Assembly: GCF_024451105.1 (NCBI RefSeq)
Contig: NZ_JANGEY010000005.1
Span: 62,001 to 126,000 of the forward strand
Direction: 5' to 3'
Source of the DNA: Stutzerimonas stutzeri
GTDB lineage: Bacteria; Pseudomonadota; Gammaproteobacteria; Pseudomonadales; Pseudomonadaceae
DNA: 64,000 bases
A program made the position numbers and the translations under genes. The notes beneath the pieces were generated by a model. The model made no database searches. It saw nothing but the letters and a program-made list of their open reading frames with translations, and was not told the origin of the DNA. This document shows, one piece after another, positions 1 through 9,339 of this stretch; positions within the stretch are counted from its first letter, which is position 1; every line of letters starts with the position of its first letter.

Positions 1-1092
<1,092 letters not shown>

Positions 1093-1113
1093 GCCTCGGG
1101 GTTCTATCGGATC

Positions 1114-1137
1114 GAGCGGCGCCTGCGGGCGCCGCTC
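1114..1137. terminator. Bidirectional hairpin between clpB and DUF1631 gene
   Basis: A perfect 10-bp GC stem (GAGCGGCGCC / GGCGCCGCTC) with a TGCG loop lies between two converging stop codons. It has no clear T tract, so termination on either strand is inferred. Confidence 0.55.
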
Positions 1138-1142
1138 TGCCG

Positions 1143-3464
1143 TCAGCCGTCCGGCTGAGCCTCCTCGAGACGCTGCAGTACCCGATAGATCGCCTTCAGC
1201 GCACGCTCCATCAGCGGGGTATCGCTCGGCTCGCCGATCAGGCGCACGCTGCCGTCCTGCAGCGCCCTGGCCAGTCGCGCAGCCGGCCAACTGCGGCTGT
1301 GCTCGCCGATCGGGTCGATGAACAGGTAGTGCTGGGTGGCCGGGCTGAACCACGACAGGCGTAGGCGACGCTCCTGCCCCTCCTCGTCGAAGGCGAACAG
1401 GCTGCCGAACGGCAGGCTCTGCAGGCGCTGCAGCTGGGCCTGCCGTTCGTCGTCCGGCGGGGCGTCGCCGCTTTCCTCGGCTGCCGCCGGCTCGCGCTCG
1501 GCGCCGTGCAGCAGAGCGCCCAGCGGGCTGTCCGGCAGTTGCGCCTGCAAGTCGGCGACCAGTTCGGGCTGGCGGGTCTGCACGGCGTGCTGGCAGGCGA
1601 TCACGTCCTGCAGCAGGCGGCGGATGTCGGCGTCGGCCAGGCAGCCCAGGCGCTGCAGGCCTTCGCGCAGGCGCTCCAGCAGGTCGAGGCGCTCGCGCTG
1701 CATGCGCTCGCGCTCGTCCGGGAGCAGGGGGGTGCAGCTCCAGGCCAGTTGTTCGGCGGTGCGGCAGGCGCACCGCCATTCCTCGCTGTCTTCGCCGTGG
1801 CGCAGGTGGACCAGTGCCAGCACGTCGTGCCAGCCGCTTTCCAGCAGCTCGCGGATCAGCTCCGGCAGCGCGCGGCCGGCGAGCACCCCGCGCAACTGAT
1901 CGGCTGCGCGCAGGCGGGCCGCCTGCAGGCGGTCGCGCCCGCGGGCCGAATCCAGGGTCCGTCGCGCGCGGCGCTCGACCCGCTGCTGCAGGCGCTGCAG
2001 GTGCGTCTCGAACTCCTCCTGCAGGCGGGCGAAGCCGCTGCGCTCCATGGCGAGGTCGCCGATGATGCGTTCGACGATGTCCTGCATCAGCTCGAGCAGG
2101 CCGGAGGCATCGCAGTCCTCGACGAAGCGGGCGCCGGCCCGGGCCATGCTGTCGAGCAGCCGGCGTGCCGGGTGGTCCTCGTGGGTGAACAGCTGGCGGT
2201 CGCGCAGGGCCAGCTTCAGGTACGGGGTGTGCAGGTGCGAGAGCACCGTCTTGCAGCGATCCGGCAGGCCGGGGTCGTCGAGGATGAAGGCGAAGAGCAT
2301 GCCGACCAGGTCGATGATGTCGGCATCCTCGCGGCTCAGTTGCTGCTGGCCGGGCAGGGTGCAGGCGGCCTCCAGTTCGGCTTGCAGGCGGACCTTGAGC
2401 TGGGCGACGTCCTGTGGCTGCTGCAGGCGCAGCTCGGCCTGCCTGGCGCTGAGTTGCTGCAGGCGGTTGAGGGCGGCGATCAGCTCGGCCTCGCTGTAGG
2501 TGCCGGCGGGCGGCGGCTGCGATGCTGCTGTCGGAGCTGTCGGAGCTGTCGGAGCTGTCGGAGCTGTCGGAGCTGTCGGAGCTGCGGCGGCGGGCTCGGT
2601 GCCGCGGGCTCTCGGCGGGAGGCGGCCGAGCAGTTGGGTCACGCCCAGGAACAGCTGGGCGCTCTCGCCGACGGCCGGCTCGGCTGCCGGCCCCGCCGTG
2701 CGCCGGGGGCCGCGCTCGCGGCGAGGCGGAGCGTCCGTCGGGCGTTCGGGGTTGCGCCGGGCAGTCGGCTGCTCGCTCGGCGGCGGCTGGATACCGTCCT
2801 CGGCGAGGCGCTGGTCGAGCGCCGCGTACAGCTCGGCCAGCGAGTCCATGGTCTGCTGCTCGAACAGTGCGTAGAGGATGCGGCGGATCGCCAGCGGCAA
2901 TCCCTCGCCCGGCAGGGCCAGGCGGAAGGCGCCGGCGACGGCTTCGGGAGCGAAGGGGCTGTCGCCGCGCAGGGCGGCCTGGGGATCCGGGGTCAGCTGG
3001 GCCAGCCGCTCCTCCAGGGGGGCGAGCAGCCCCTGGCAGCGATGGCGACAGCGCTTGACCATGTTGCCGAGCAGCAGGTTCTCCTCGTGTTCTTCGTGCG
3101 CCAGCAGCGACAGCGGCTCGCGCTCGTCGTCCGAGGGGTTGGCGCTGTTCGGGCTGAGACCTTCGAGATAGGCGGCGAAGCCGGCGGCGAGCTGCTGGTG
3201 GAAGCGGCGCACGATCAGCGTGCGCTGCTGGCGAACGGCGCGCATGCCGTCGAAGTAGAGCGCCTGCTCGAGGTTGCTGCCGGCCTTGTCGGCCTGGGCG
3301 AACAGGGCGTCGTCGACCTGCTCGAAGGTGCGCGCCAGTTGCTGGTCGAGGTGATTCATCACCAACTGGCGGCAGCCCTGTTCCAGTTGGCCGAAGCGGG
3401 GGCGAATGCTGCGCCCGGCGAGTTTGACGGGGGTGGGAGACTCTGGCGGTGGCGTGTGGCTCAT
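1143..3464 (-). CDS. DUF1631 family protein
   Basis: Protein of about 773 residues, helical and rich in Leu, Arg, Gln and Glu, with no signal peptide or membrane segment. It looks like the DUF1631 family of Pseudomonas, sometimes misannotated as thymidine phosphorylase; the biochemical role is unknown. The C-terminal about 90 residues (RLRLSWFSPATQHYLFIDPIG) form a short beta-rich module preceded by long helical stretches. The start at MSHTPPPE (3464) is preferred; a second in-frame ATG at 3521 is possible, and neither has a strong ribosome-binding site. A 9-bp microsatellite (2527-2580) encodes a run of Ala-Pro-Thr repeats in a low-complexity linker. The gene stands alone, converging on clpB and divergent from the tRNA operon. 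Confidence 0.75.
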   Translation of the reverse strand: MSHTPPPESPTPVKLAGRSIRPRFGQLEQGCRQLVMNHLDQQLARTFEQVDDALFAQADKAGSNLEQALYFDGMRAVRQQRTLIVRRFHQQLAAGFAAYLEGLSPNSANPSDDEREPLSLLAHEEHEENLLLGNMVKRCRHRCQGLLAPLEERLAQLTPDPQAALRGDSPFAPEAVAGAFRLALPGEGLPLAIRRILYALFEQQTMDSLAELYAALDQRLAEDGIQPPPSEQPTARRNPERPTDAPPRRERGPRRTAGPAAEPAVGESAQLFLGVTQLLGRLPPRARGTEPAAAAPTAPTAPTAPTAPTAPTAASQPPPAGTYSEAELIAALNRLQQLSARQAELRLQQPQDVAQLKVRLQAELEAACTLPGQQQLSREDADIIDLVGMLFAFILDDPGLPDRCKTVLSHLHTPYLKLALRDRQLFTHEDHPARRLLDSMARAGARFVEDCDASGLLELMQDIVERIIGDLAMERSGFARLQEEFETHLQRLQQRVERRARRTLDSARGRDRLQAARLRAADQLRGVLAGRALPELIRELLESGWHDVLALVHLRHGEDSEEWRCACRTAEQLAWSCTPLLPDERERMQRERLDLLERLREGLQRLGCLADADIRRLLQDVIACQHAVQTRQPELVADLQAQLPDSPLGALLHGAEREPAAAEESGDAPPDDERQAQLQRLQSLPFGSLFAFDEEGQERRLRLSWFSPATQHYLFIDPIGEHSRSWPAARLARALQDGSVRLIGEPSDTPLMERALKAIYRVLQRLEEAQPDG
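2527..2580. repeat. 9-bp tandem repeat, six perfect copies, inside DUF1631 gene
   Basis: Six identical copies of GCTGTCGGA. Because the unit is 9 bp, gain or loss of copies keeps the frame; on the minus strand it encodes Ala-Pro-Thr repeats. Confidence 0.97.
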
Positions 3465-3566
3465 TGACTGATCTGGCGGGCCCGCGCCCTGCGCTCTCGA
3501 AAGGAATGCACATATAAGCAAGAGCGGAAGATTCTGCCAAGCATGGAAAAAAAATGCAGCAGGGGG

Positions 3567-3594
3567 TTGACGAACTGTCCTGGATCCGTAAAAT
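3567..3594 (+). promoter_or_regulatory. Sigma-70 promoter of the tRNA operon
   Basis: TTGACG, a 16-bp spacer, then TAAAAT, followed by a GC-rich discriminator (GCCGCGCC) typical of stable-RNA promoters under stringent control. It lies 64 bases before the first tRNA. Confidence 0.75.
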
Positions 3595-3658
3595 GCCGCG
3601 CCACTGACACGGGAAATCGGCAGCGCCGATCGCCGTAGAGGGTTGGAAGTATCGACGT

Positions 3659-3734
<76 letters not shown>

Positions 3735-3743
3735 ACTTCCAGG

Positions 3744-3820
3744 CGGGGTATAGCGCAGTCCGGTAGCGCGCCTGCTTTGGGAGCAGGATGTCGGGAGTTC
3801 GAATCTCTCTACCCCGACCA
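3744..3820 (+). tRNA. tRNA-Pro (TGG)
   Basis: 77 nt; acceptor CGGGGTA pairs with TACCCCG, anticodon TGG in loop TTTGGGA, encoded CCA. Nine bases after tRNA-Asn. Confidence 0.95.
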
Positions 3821-3825
3821 GTTCA

Positions 3826-3900
3826 GGGTCGTTAGCTCAGTGGTAGAGCAGTTGGCTTTTAACCAATTGGTCGTAGGTTCGACCCCTACACGACCCACCA
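3826..3900 (+). tRNA. tRNA-Lys (TTT)
   Basis: 75 nt; acceptor GGGTCGT pairs with ACGACCC, anticodon TTT in loop CTTTTAA, encoded CCA. Five bases after tRNA-Pro, so the three are almost certainly cut from one transcript. Confidence 0.96.
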
Positions 3901-3921
3901 TATTTCCTTCCTCGGAAGGTC

Positions 3922-3956
3922 GAAAAGCTGGAAGTGCCGCAAGGTCTTCCGGTTTT
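3922..3956 (+). terminator. Terminator of the tRNA operon
   Basis: Imperfect stem GAAAAGCTGGAAG against CTTCCGGTTTTC, followed by CTCGTTT. It sits 21 bases after tRNA-Lys. Confidence 0.6.
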
Positions 3957-3994
3957 CTCGTTTGCGCGCGTTTTTCGTCTACGTCCCGGGGGAG

Positions 3995-4021
3995 CCGACC
4001 GGCGAAGGTGCCGCCGGTCGG
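3995..4021 (-). terminator. Hairpin downstream of ndh
   Basis: Perfect 9-bp stem CCGACCGGC / GCCGGTCGG just past the ndh stop on the minus strand; no clear T run. Confidence 0.5.
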
Positions 4022-4030
4022 TCGTCGTCG

Positions 4031-5329
4031 TCAGTGCAGCTTGAGGCGCGGCTCGGTGCTGCGGCCCAGGCGGTCGCTGAGCATCAGCAGCAGGGTACGG
4101 AACTTGCCGTACAGCGCCATCTGGTGCAGGCGATACAGCGAGATGTAGAACCAGCGTGCCAGGCGTCCTTCCAGCATCACGTCGCCGGTCAGGTTGCCCA
4201 TCAGGTTGCCTACCGCGCTGAAGCTCGACAGCGAGATCAGCGAGCCGTAGTCGCGGTAACGGTACTCCAGCAGCGGCTCGCCGCGCAGGCGACGGGCCAG
4301 CGACTTGGCCAGCAGGGCGGCCTGCTGGTGGGCGGCCTGGGCGCGCGGCGGAACGTTCCTGCCGTCCTCCATCGCGCAGGCGGCGCAGTCGCCGAGAGCG
4401 AAGATGGCGTCGTCGCGGGTGGTCTGCAGGGTCGGGCGCACCACCAGCTGGTCGATGCGGTTGGTTTCCAGTCCGTCCAGTTCACGCAGGAAGCCCGGCG
4501 CGCGGATGCCGGCAGCCCAGACCTTGAGGCTGGCCGGCACGAACTTGCCGTCGGCGGTGTGCAGGCCGTCGGCGGTGACTTCCTTGACCGGCGAGTCGAC
4601 CAGCACCTTGATGCCCAGCTTCTCCAGGGTGGCGTGGACGATGCCGCTGAGGCGTTCGGGCAGGGCGGGGACTACCCGCGGGCCGGCCTCGATCAGGGTC
4701 AGGTTGAGGTTTTCCGGGCGGATGCCGTCCAGCCCGTAGTCGGCCAGCAGCAGGGCAGCGTGATGCAGTTCGGCGGCCAGCTCGACGCCGGTGGCGCCGG
4801 CGCCGACGATCGCCAGGTTGATCTGCGCGCTGCCGTGCTGCTGGGCCTGGGCGTGGGCGCACAGGTACTGGTTGAGCAGCAGGTTGTGGAAGCGCTCGGC
4901 CTGGTCGCGCGAATCGAGGAACAGGCAGTGCTCGGCGGCGCCCTGGGTGCCGAAGTCGTTGGTCTTGCTGCCGACCGCCAGCACCAGGGTGTCGTAGGCG
5001 ATTTCGCGCTGCGGCACCAGCTCGACGCCGTTCTCGTCGTGCTTGGCCGCCAGCAGGATGGCCTTGCGCGTGCGGTCGAGGCCGCACATGCGCCCGGGCT
5101 GGAACTTGAAGTGGTTCCACTTGGCCTGAGCCACGTAGTTCAGCTCGTCCTCCGAGGAGTTCAGCGAGCCGGCGGCCACCTCGTGCAGCAGCGGCTTCCA
5201 GATGTGGGTGAGGTTGGCGTCAACCAGGGTGATGCGCGCCTGGCCGCGTTTGCCGAGGCTGCGGCCCAGGCGGGTGGCGAGTTCGATCCCGCCGGCGCCG
5301 CCGCCGACTATCACGATGTGATGGGGCAT
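4031..5329 (-). CDS. ndh: NADH:quinone oxidoreductase, type II (NDH-2)
   Basis: Single-subunit, non-proton-pumping enzyme that passes electrons from NADH to ubiquinone at the inner face of the cytoplasmic membrane. 432 residues, the usual length. The N-terminal FAD-binding motif GGGAGG is at residues about 9-14, a second dinucleotide-binding motif GAGATG (NADH) is near residue 173, and the late FAD motif ALGDCA is near residue 316. The C-terminal region carries the amphipathic membrane-anchoring segment (FYISLYRLHQMALYGKF). It is followed upstream on the same strand by a small DUF3094 membrane gene 60 bases away, so the two may be co-transcribed. Confidence 0.93.
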   Translation of the reverse strand: MPHHIVIVGGGAGGIELATRLGRSLGKRGQARITLVDANLTHIWKPLLHEVAAGSLNSSEDELNYVAQAKWNHFKFQPGRMCGLDRTRKAILLAAKHDENGVELVPQREIAYDTLVLAVGSKTNDFGTQGAAEHCLFLDSRDQAERFHNLLLNQYLCAHAQAQQHGSAQINLAIVGAGATGVELAAELHHAALLLADYGLDGIRPENLNLTLIEAGPRVVPALPERLSGIVHATLEKLGIKVLVDSPVKEVTADGLHTADGKFVPASLKVWAAGIRAPGFLRELDGLETNRIDQLVVRPTLQTTRDDAIFALGDCAACAMEDGRNVPPRAQAAHQQAALLAKSLARRLRGEPLLEYRYRDYGSLISLSSFSAVGNLMGNLTGDVMLEGRLARWFYISLYRLHQMALYGKFRTLLLMLSDRLGRSTEPRLKLH

Positions 5330-5389
5330 GAGGATGTCTCACAAGGCTTGGAAAATCCGGTGGAGACTGGCGGCGCGGGGGCGAGAGGA

Positions 5390-5563
5390 TCATCTGACCA
5401 GCGAACTCAGCAGGCGGCTCAGCAGGCCCAGGCCGACGACCGTGGCCAGCAGGACGAGCATCAGCAGCCAGGGCCGGAACGGCTGGCGTTTCACCTGATG
5501 CTGCGGGGAGCTGAGGTAGTGCTCGACCCGGCGCTGGTCTTCGGGGTTCAGACGGCTGGACAT
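5390..5563 (-). CDS. DUF3094 small membrane protein
   Basis: 57-residue protein beginning MSSRLNPEDQ, with a charged N-terminal half and one hydrophobic segment (residues about 31-52) followed by a short basic tail. It resembles the DUF3094 family found next to ndh in Pseudomonas; the function is unknown. Single-pass inner-membrane protein by inspection. It precedes ndh on the same strand with a 60-base gap, suggesting a shared transcript. Confidence 0.8.
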   Translation of the reverse strand: MSSRLNPEDQRRVEHYLSSPQHQVKRQPFRPWLLMLVLLATVVGLGLLSRLLSSLVR

Positions 5564-5651
5564 GGCAGTCTCGAAAAATCAATGCGACATTGTATGTCTT
5601 GCGCTGCCTGCGACTCAATGCCGCATTGGGAGGAGATACTCAAGGAGGAGT

Positions 5652-6281
5652 TCACAGCGCCATCTCCACGTCGAACAGCAGGGTGCGCGCCTGGTTGTGG
5701 CGCAGGAAGGCCGGGGCGTCGCTGTGGGCGAACAGCACCCGGGCGTAGTTGGGACCGACGATCGACAGCGAGCGCCAGCCCTGGCGCAGGTATTCGCTGG
5801 GCGGCGGAAAGCGGCTGTTGAAGTCGGGGATCTCGCGCTTGAAGCTGACGTAGGCCACGAGGTCCAGTTCGCCGAGATCGATGCCGCGTTCGTCGTAGTT
5901 GTGGGCCTTCTTGCGCAGGGTCGGGCCGAGCCGCTGCTGCACCTCGGCCAAGGGGATGCGGCGCGGGCGCGGCTCGCGGCGCTGCAGCTGGGCGAGGCTG
6001 CGTGCGGCGCGGCGGCGTTCGAGCTCCTCGCGCCACTCGTCGTTGAGCCGGCGGCCCTCGTCGAAGACGAAGAACACCTCGAAGCAGGCGTCGCGATAGA
6101 GCACGTCCGGCGGCTGCTGCTGCGGTGCGGCGAAGTCCTCCTCGCGGTGGGCGATGTTCAGCGCCTGCAGCAGGCGCTGGCAGACCCAGCGCTCGCGTTC
6201 CCACTTGCGGCCGTTGGAGAGGAAGTCGGTGGCCGCCTCGGCCTCGCGCACCAGGTGGTGCAGATAGTCGTGCTCGTCCAT
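5652..6281 (-). CDS. DUF1780 family protein
   Basis: Soluble protein of about 209 residues rich in Arg, Glu and aromatic residues, with conserved-looking blocks [19 protein letters not shown] near the start and [17 protein letters not shown] near the end. It matches what I know of the Pseudomonas DUF1780 family, whose role is unproven (a nuclease-like fold has been suggested). The start at MDEHDYL (6281) is chosen by similarity of the N-terminus; an upstream in-frame ATG at 6305 is possible. Neither has a good ribosome-binding site. Divergent from the GNAT gene, with about 110 bases between them. Confidence 0.75.
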   Translation of the reverse strand: MDEHDYLHHLVREAEAATDFLSNGRKWERERWVCQRLLQALNIAHREEDFAAPQQQPPDVLYRDACFEVFFVFDEGRRLNDEWREELERRRAARSLAQLQRREPRPRRIPLAEVQQRLGPTLRKKAHNYDERGIDLGELDLVAYVSFKREIPDFNSRFPPPSEYLRQGWRSLSIVGPNYARVLFAHSDAPAFLRHNQARTLLFDVEMAL

Positions 6282-6391
6282 GCTGGAAGTGTAGTCGGCG
6301 GCCATGCCGAGGTGGTCCCGGCAGGTTGTCGCAGCCGCTTCGAGCGGCGTGTCGGCGGTGTAAACTCCATGCAGCGACCTCCGGAGTAGCC

Positions 6392-6817
6392 ATGCAGCTG
6401 CGCGAAGCCACCCCCGCCGACCACCCCGTCCTCCATGCCCTGTGGGCGCGTACGCCGGGCATCCGGTTGCGCGCCGAGGATGCCCTTGCCCCCTACTGCG
6501 CCTACCTGGCGCGCAATCCGGGCCTCAGTCTGGTCGCCGAGGCGGGGGGAGGCGTGGTCGGCAGCCTGCTGGCCGGGCACGACGGCCGGCGCGGCTACCT
6601 GCAGCATCTGGCGGTCGATCCCGCCTGGCGACGCCGTGGCGTCGCCTCGGCGCTGATCGCCGCGGTGCTGGCGCGTCTGGCGGCGCAGGGCATCGCCAAG
6701 AGCCACGTGTTTGTCCTCGACGCCGAGCCAGCCGCCCTGGCCTTTTGGCGCGCCCGCGACGGCTGGGGCGAGCGTCGCGACATCCGAGTCTTTTCCACCC
6801 TGGAGCAGAAAGCATGA
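6392..6817 (+). CDS. GNAT family N-acetyltransferase
   Basis: 141-residue protein consisting of a single acetyltransferase domain. The acetyl-CoA pyrophosphate-binding motif is RRRGVAS (residues about 80-86), preceded by the beta-strand LQHLAVDP, and the C-terminal motif [15 protein letters not shown] is the usual substrate-side region. The substrate is not predictable from sequence. ATG at 6392 is set by the ribosome-binding site CTCCGGAG eight bases upstream. The stop overlaps the next ATG (ATGA), so translation is probably coupled to the secreted protein downstream. Confidence 0.85.
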   Translation: MQLREATPADHPVLHALWARTPGIRLRAEDALAPYCAYLARNPGLSLVAEAGGGVVGSLLAGHDGRRGYLQHLAVDPAWRRRGVASALIAAVLARLAAQGIAKSHVFVLDAEPAALAFWRARDGWGERRDIRVFSTLEQKA

Positions 6818-7281
6818 AACCCTGGATCTGTCTTGCCCTGGCCCTGCTGGCCGGCGCCGCCCATGCGCTGGAGAGCGGCGAGCGCCTGGCGCCCTGGACC
6901 CTGAACGACCAGTTCGATGCGCCCTACACCCTGGACGATGAGCTGCGCGTCTTGCTGGTGGCGCGCAGCATGGACGGCGCCAAGCTGCTCGACGCCGCGC
7001 TGGCCGGGCAGCCCAAGGGCTACCTGGAGGCGCGTCGCGCGCTGTTCGTCGCCGACATCAGCCGCATGCCCAGCCTGATCGGCAAGCTGTTCGCCATCCC
7101 CGCCATGCGCGACTACAACTACCGCGTGCTGCTCGACCGCGAGGCGCAGGTGGTGCCGCAGTACGCGGCGCCCGAGCAGGGCGTGCTCTGGCTGCAGCTG
7201 GAGCAGGGCGTGCTGCGCGAGCGACGCACCTTCGACGACGCGGGCGCGCTGCGTGCGGCGCTGGAGCAGGTCGCGCCGTGA
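6814..7281 (+). CDS. Secreted protein of unknown function, possibly thioredoxin-like
   Basis: 155 residues with a clear signal peptide ([18 protein letters not shown], cleavage near residue 18), so it should be periplasmic. The mature part ([27 protein letters not shown]) resembles the start of thioredoxin-fold proteins that carry no CXXC, because no cysteine pair is present. Overlaps the GNAT gene by four bases and the next membrane gene by four bases, giving a three-gene operon. Function unknown. Confidence 0.7.
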   Translation: MKPWICLALALLAGAAHALESGERLAPWTLNDQFDAPYTLDDELRVLLVARSMDGAKLLDAALAGQPKGYLEARRALFVADISRMPSLIGKLFAIPAMRDYNYRVLLDREAQVVPQYAAPEQGVLWLQLEQGVLRERRTFDDAGALRAALEQVAP

Positions 7282-7988
7282 TCGCCGTCGAGCTGCTCAG
7301 CGAATCCAGCCTGTGGCTGGGCGCCTTGCTGTTCCTGCCGCTGCTGCTCGCCGCGTTGTGGCACGCGCCCTGGGTCGAGCTGTTCAGCGACTTCCGCCGC
7401 CAGCATCTGCTGTTCGGCACCGTGCTGGCGCTGTTCCTGCTCTGGCTGGTGCGCCGCGATTTCGCCTCCGGGCTATCCTTCCACTTCATCGGCATGACCG
7501 CGGTGACCCTGCTGCTCGACTGGCCGCTGGCGGTGCTCTCGGCCTTCGCCGCACAGCTGGCGCTGGTCGGCCTGGGGCGCCAGGATCTGCTGGCGCTGGG
7601 GGTCAACGGCGTGCTGCTGATCCTCATCCCGGTACTGGTCACCGAGGCCTGCGCGCGCGCGGTCGAGCGCCTGCAGCCGCGCAACCTGTTCGTCTACATC
7701 TTCTTCAGCGGCTTCTTCCCGGCGGCGCTGGTGGCCGTGCTGGTGCTGCTGGCCGGACTCGGCGTGCTGCTCAACGACGGGATCTACCAGATGCCGCCCT
7801 GGCTGGACGACTTCGCCGGTTTCCTCTGGCTGATCATGTTCCCCGAGGCGTTCATCAACGGCACGGTAGTCACCGCGCTGGTGGTCTACTACCCGGAGTG
7901 GCTGGAGACCTTCAACCGGACCCGCTATCTGCAGGCGCCGTGGAAGGAGGAGGGCAAGGAAGGGGGGAGGGGGAGCGACGGGGACTGA
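7278..7988 (+). CDS. CbiM-like energy-coupling transporter S component / integral membrane protein
   Basis: 236 residues starting with GTG (overlap GTGA with the upstream stop). Six or seven hydrophobic segments are visible, with loops such as SFHFIGMTAVTLLLDWPLA and the motif NLFVYIFFSGFFPAAL. The pattern fits the CbiM/ECF permease-like family (cobalt or other metal uptake), but the N-terminal His cluster of true CbiM is not seen, so metal transport is only a suggestion. The hydrophilic C-terminus is short, charged and glycine-rich. Confidence 0.65.
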   Translation: MIAVELLSESSLWLGALLFLPLLLAALWHAPWVELFSDFRRQHLLFGTVLALFLLWLVRRDFASGLSFHFIGMTAVTLLLDWPLAVLSAFAAQLALVGLGRQDLLALGVNGVLLILIPVLVTEACARAVERLQPRNLFVYIFFSGFFPAALVAVLVLLAGLGVLLNDGIYQMPPWLDDFAGFLWLIMFPEAFINGTVVTALVVYYPEWLETFNRTRYLQAPWKEEGKEGGRGSDGD

Positions 7989-7991
7989 GGT

Positions 7992-8168
7992 TCAGGCTGC
8001 GCGTCTTTCCGGGGCCGGAAAGCAAGAAGCCTCCCGGTCGGTGAACCGGAAGGCTTCGCGGCGGTAGCTGCCCTTGCCCTTGGCGGGCGTTTCCCGGCGG
8101 CAGCGGAACAGTGGTTGGGCGACCAGGGACTTGGCCTTGTTCGGGCCGGGCTTGCGTTTCTTGGCCAT
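7992..8168 (-). CDS. arfA: Alternative ribosome-rescue factor A
   Basis: 58-residue basic protein beginning MAKKRKPGPNK and carrying the ArfA signature QPLFRCRRETPAKGKGSYRR. ArfA frees ribosomes stalled on broken mRNAs by recruiting release factor 2 when trans-translation (tmRNA) is overloaded. ATG at 8168 has a good ribosome-binding site (GAGGAAAG). A long hairpin lies within the last third of the coding region, directly after the conserved block. In E. coli such a hairpin makes a truncated, stop-less mRNA, so ArfA is made only when tmRNA fails. The same control is inferred here. Confidence 0.85.
   Translation of the reverse strand: MAKKRKPGPNKAKSLVAQPLFRCRRETPAKGKGSYRREAFRFTDREASCFPAPERRAA
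8026..8057 (-). terminator. Hairpin inside the arfA coding region (terminator or RNase III site)
   Basis: A 13-bp stem with one mismatch (GAAGCCTCCCGGT / ACCGGAAGGCTTC) and a 6-base loop; on the minus strand it is followed by TTGCTTT. A second smaller palindrome (TTTCCGG / CCGGAAA) follows at about 8006-8021. It lies before the arfA stop codon. Confidence 0.75.
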
Positions 8169-8265
8169 GCTGCTTTCCTCGTGGGTGAGCCCGCCCAGTG
8201 CAGGCGCGCGCATCATCGGACGCTGTGCGAAAAATGTCCAGTGCCTCAGGACAGGAGATCCCCGG

Positions 8266-9303
8266 CTACGCGTCGGGGAGGCGCAGGCGGACGCCGGCGA
8301 CGGCCAGGGTCAGTTGGCGCAGACCGTTCCACGGGTCGCCTTCCGCCTGGCCCTTGATCTGTTCGTCGATGCGCTGGGCGTCGACCAGCAGTTGCTGCCA
8401 GCGGCTCGCCGGCTGGCGTTGCACGGCGCGGCCGACCAGGCCCTGGCGCTTGCCGAAGATCGGCGGTCTGGTCTGGGCGATCAGCCGCTCCAGCGGCAGG
8501 CCTTGGGCGTGCTGCTGGGCCAGACCGGCGAGCAGGCGCAGTTCGCGGGCCAGTCCCCAGAGGACCACCGGCGCTTCCACGCCTTCGCCGCGCAACCCCT
8601 CGAGCATGCGCAGGGCGTGCGCCGCCTCGCCGGCCAGCGCCGCGTCGAGCAGGCCGAACAGGTCGAAGCGCGCGCTGTCGGCGACGCTGGCCTGCACGGT
8701 GGCGGCATCCAGCTGGTTGCCCTCGACCAGCAGCCGGAGCTTCTCGATCTCTTGTACGGCAGCCAGCAGATTGCCCTCGATGCGCGCCACCAGCAGCTCG
8801 ACGGCATCGGGCGTGGCGGCGAGACCGGCCTGGGCCAGGCGCTGGCGCAGCCACTGCGGTAGCTGGGCGGCGTCCAGCGGCCAGATCTGCAGGCACTGGC
8901 AGTGCTCGCCGTCGAGCAACGCCTTGCCCCACTTGCTCTTCTGGGTCTTGCCGTCGAGCCTCGGCAGGCTGAGCAGCAGCACGGTGTCCTCGGCCGGGCG
9001 GGCGAGGTAGTCGAGCAGCACCGCGACGCCCTCGTCGTTCGGCCTGGCGGACGACAGGCGCAGCTCGAGCAGGCGCTTATCGGCGAACAGCGACAGGCTG
9101 GCGCCGGCCTCGCGCAGCAGGTTCCAGTCGAAGCCGGCGTCGGCGTGGAACACCTGACGCTCGTCGAAGCCCCGGGCGCGGCAGGCGGCGCGGATGGCGT
9201 CGCAGGCTTCCTGGCAGAGCAGCGGATCGTCGCCGCTGACGGCGTAGACGGGCGCCAGCGGGCCCTGCAGGTGCTTGGCCAGTTGCGCGGGGGAGAGCTT
9301 CAT
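8266..9303 (-). CDS. holA: DNA polymerase III delta subunit
   Basis: Clamp-loader subunit that opens the beta sliding clamp. 345 residues, the family's normal length, with the N-terminal beta-binding start MKLSPAQLAKHLQGPLAPVYAV, the AAA+-like domain without a functional P-loop (DPLLCQEACDAIR), and the C-terminal collar domain (WRQLLVDAQRIDEQIKG-like region). Lies 36 bases after lptE in a leuS-lptE-holA operon, the usual arrangement in Pseudomonas and Escherichia. Confidence 0.95.
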   Translation of the reverse strand: MKLSPAQLAKHLQGPLAPVYAVSGDDPLLCQEACDAIRAACRARGFDERQVFHADAGFDWNLLREAGASLSLFADKRLLELRLSSARPNDEGVAVLLDYLARPAEDTVLLLSLPRLDGKTQKSKWGKALLDGEHCQCLQIWPLDAAQLPQWLRQRLAQAGLAATPDAVELLVARIEGNLLAAVQEIEKLRLLVEGNQLDAATVQASVADSARFDLFGLLDAALAGEAAHALRMLEGLRGEGVEAPVVLWGLARELRLLAGLAQQHAQGLPLERLIAQTRPPIFGKRQGLVGRAVQRQPASRWQQLLVDAQRIDEQIKGQAEGDPWNGLRQLTLAVAGVRLRLPDA

Positions 9304-9339
9304 GGGCGCGGGAGCGGGGCCGGCAGGCCCCGCGGGGGA

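Noticed and set aside
2527-2580. Possible CRISPR array
   Set aside because: A 9-bp repeat with no spacers, inside a gene; no cas genes are in the window.
1506-3467. 653-codon open frame opposite the DUF1631 gene
   Set aside because: Antisense shadow; composition is low-complexity Ala/Gly/Gln/Leu.
3777-4148. Reading frame across tRNA-Pro and tRNA-Lys
   Set aside because: It runs through two tRNAs and a terminator and has no ribosome-binding site.
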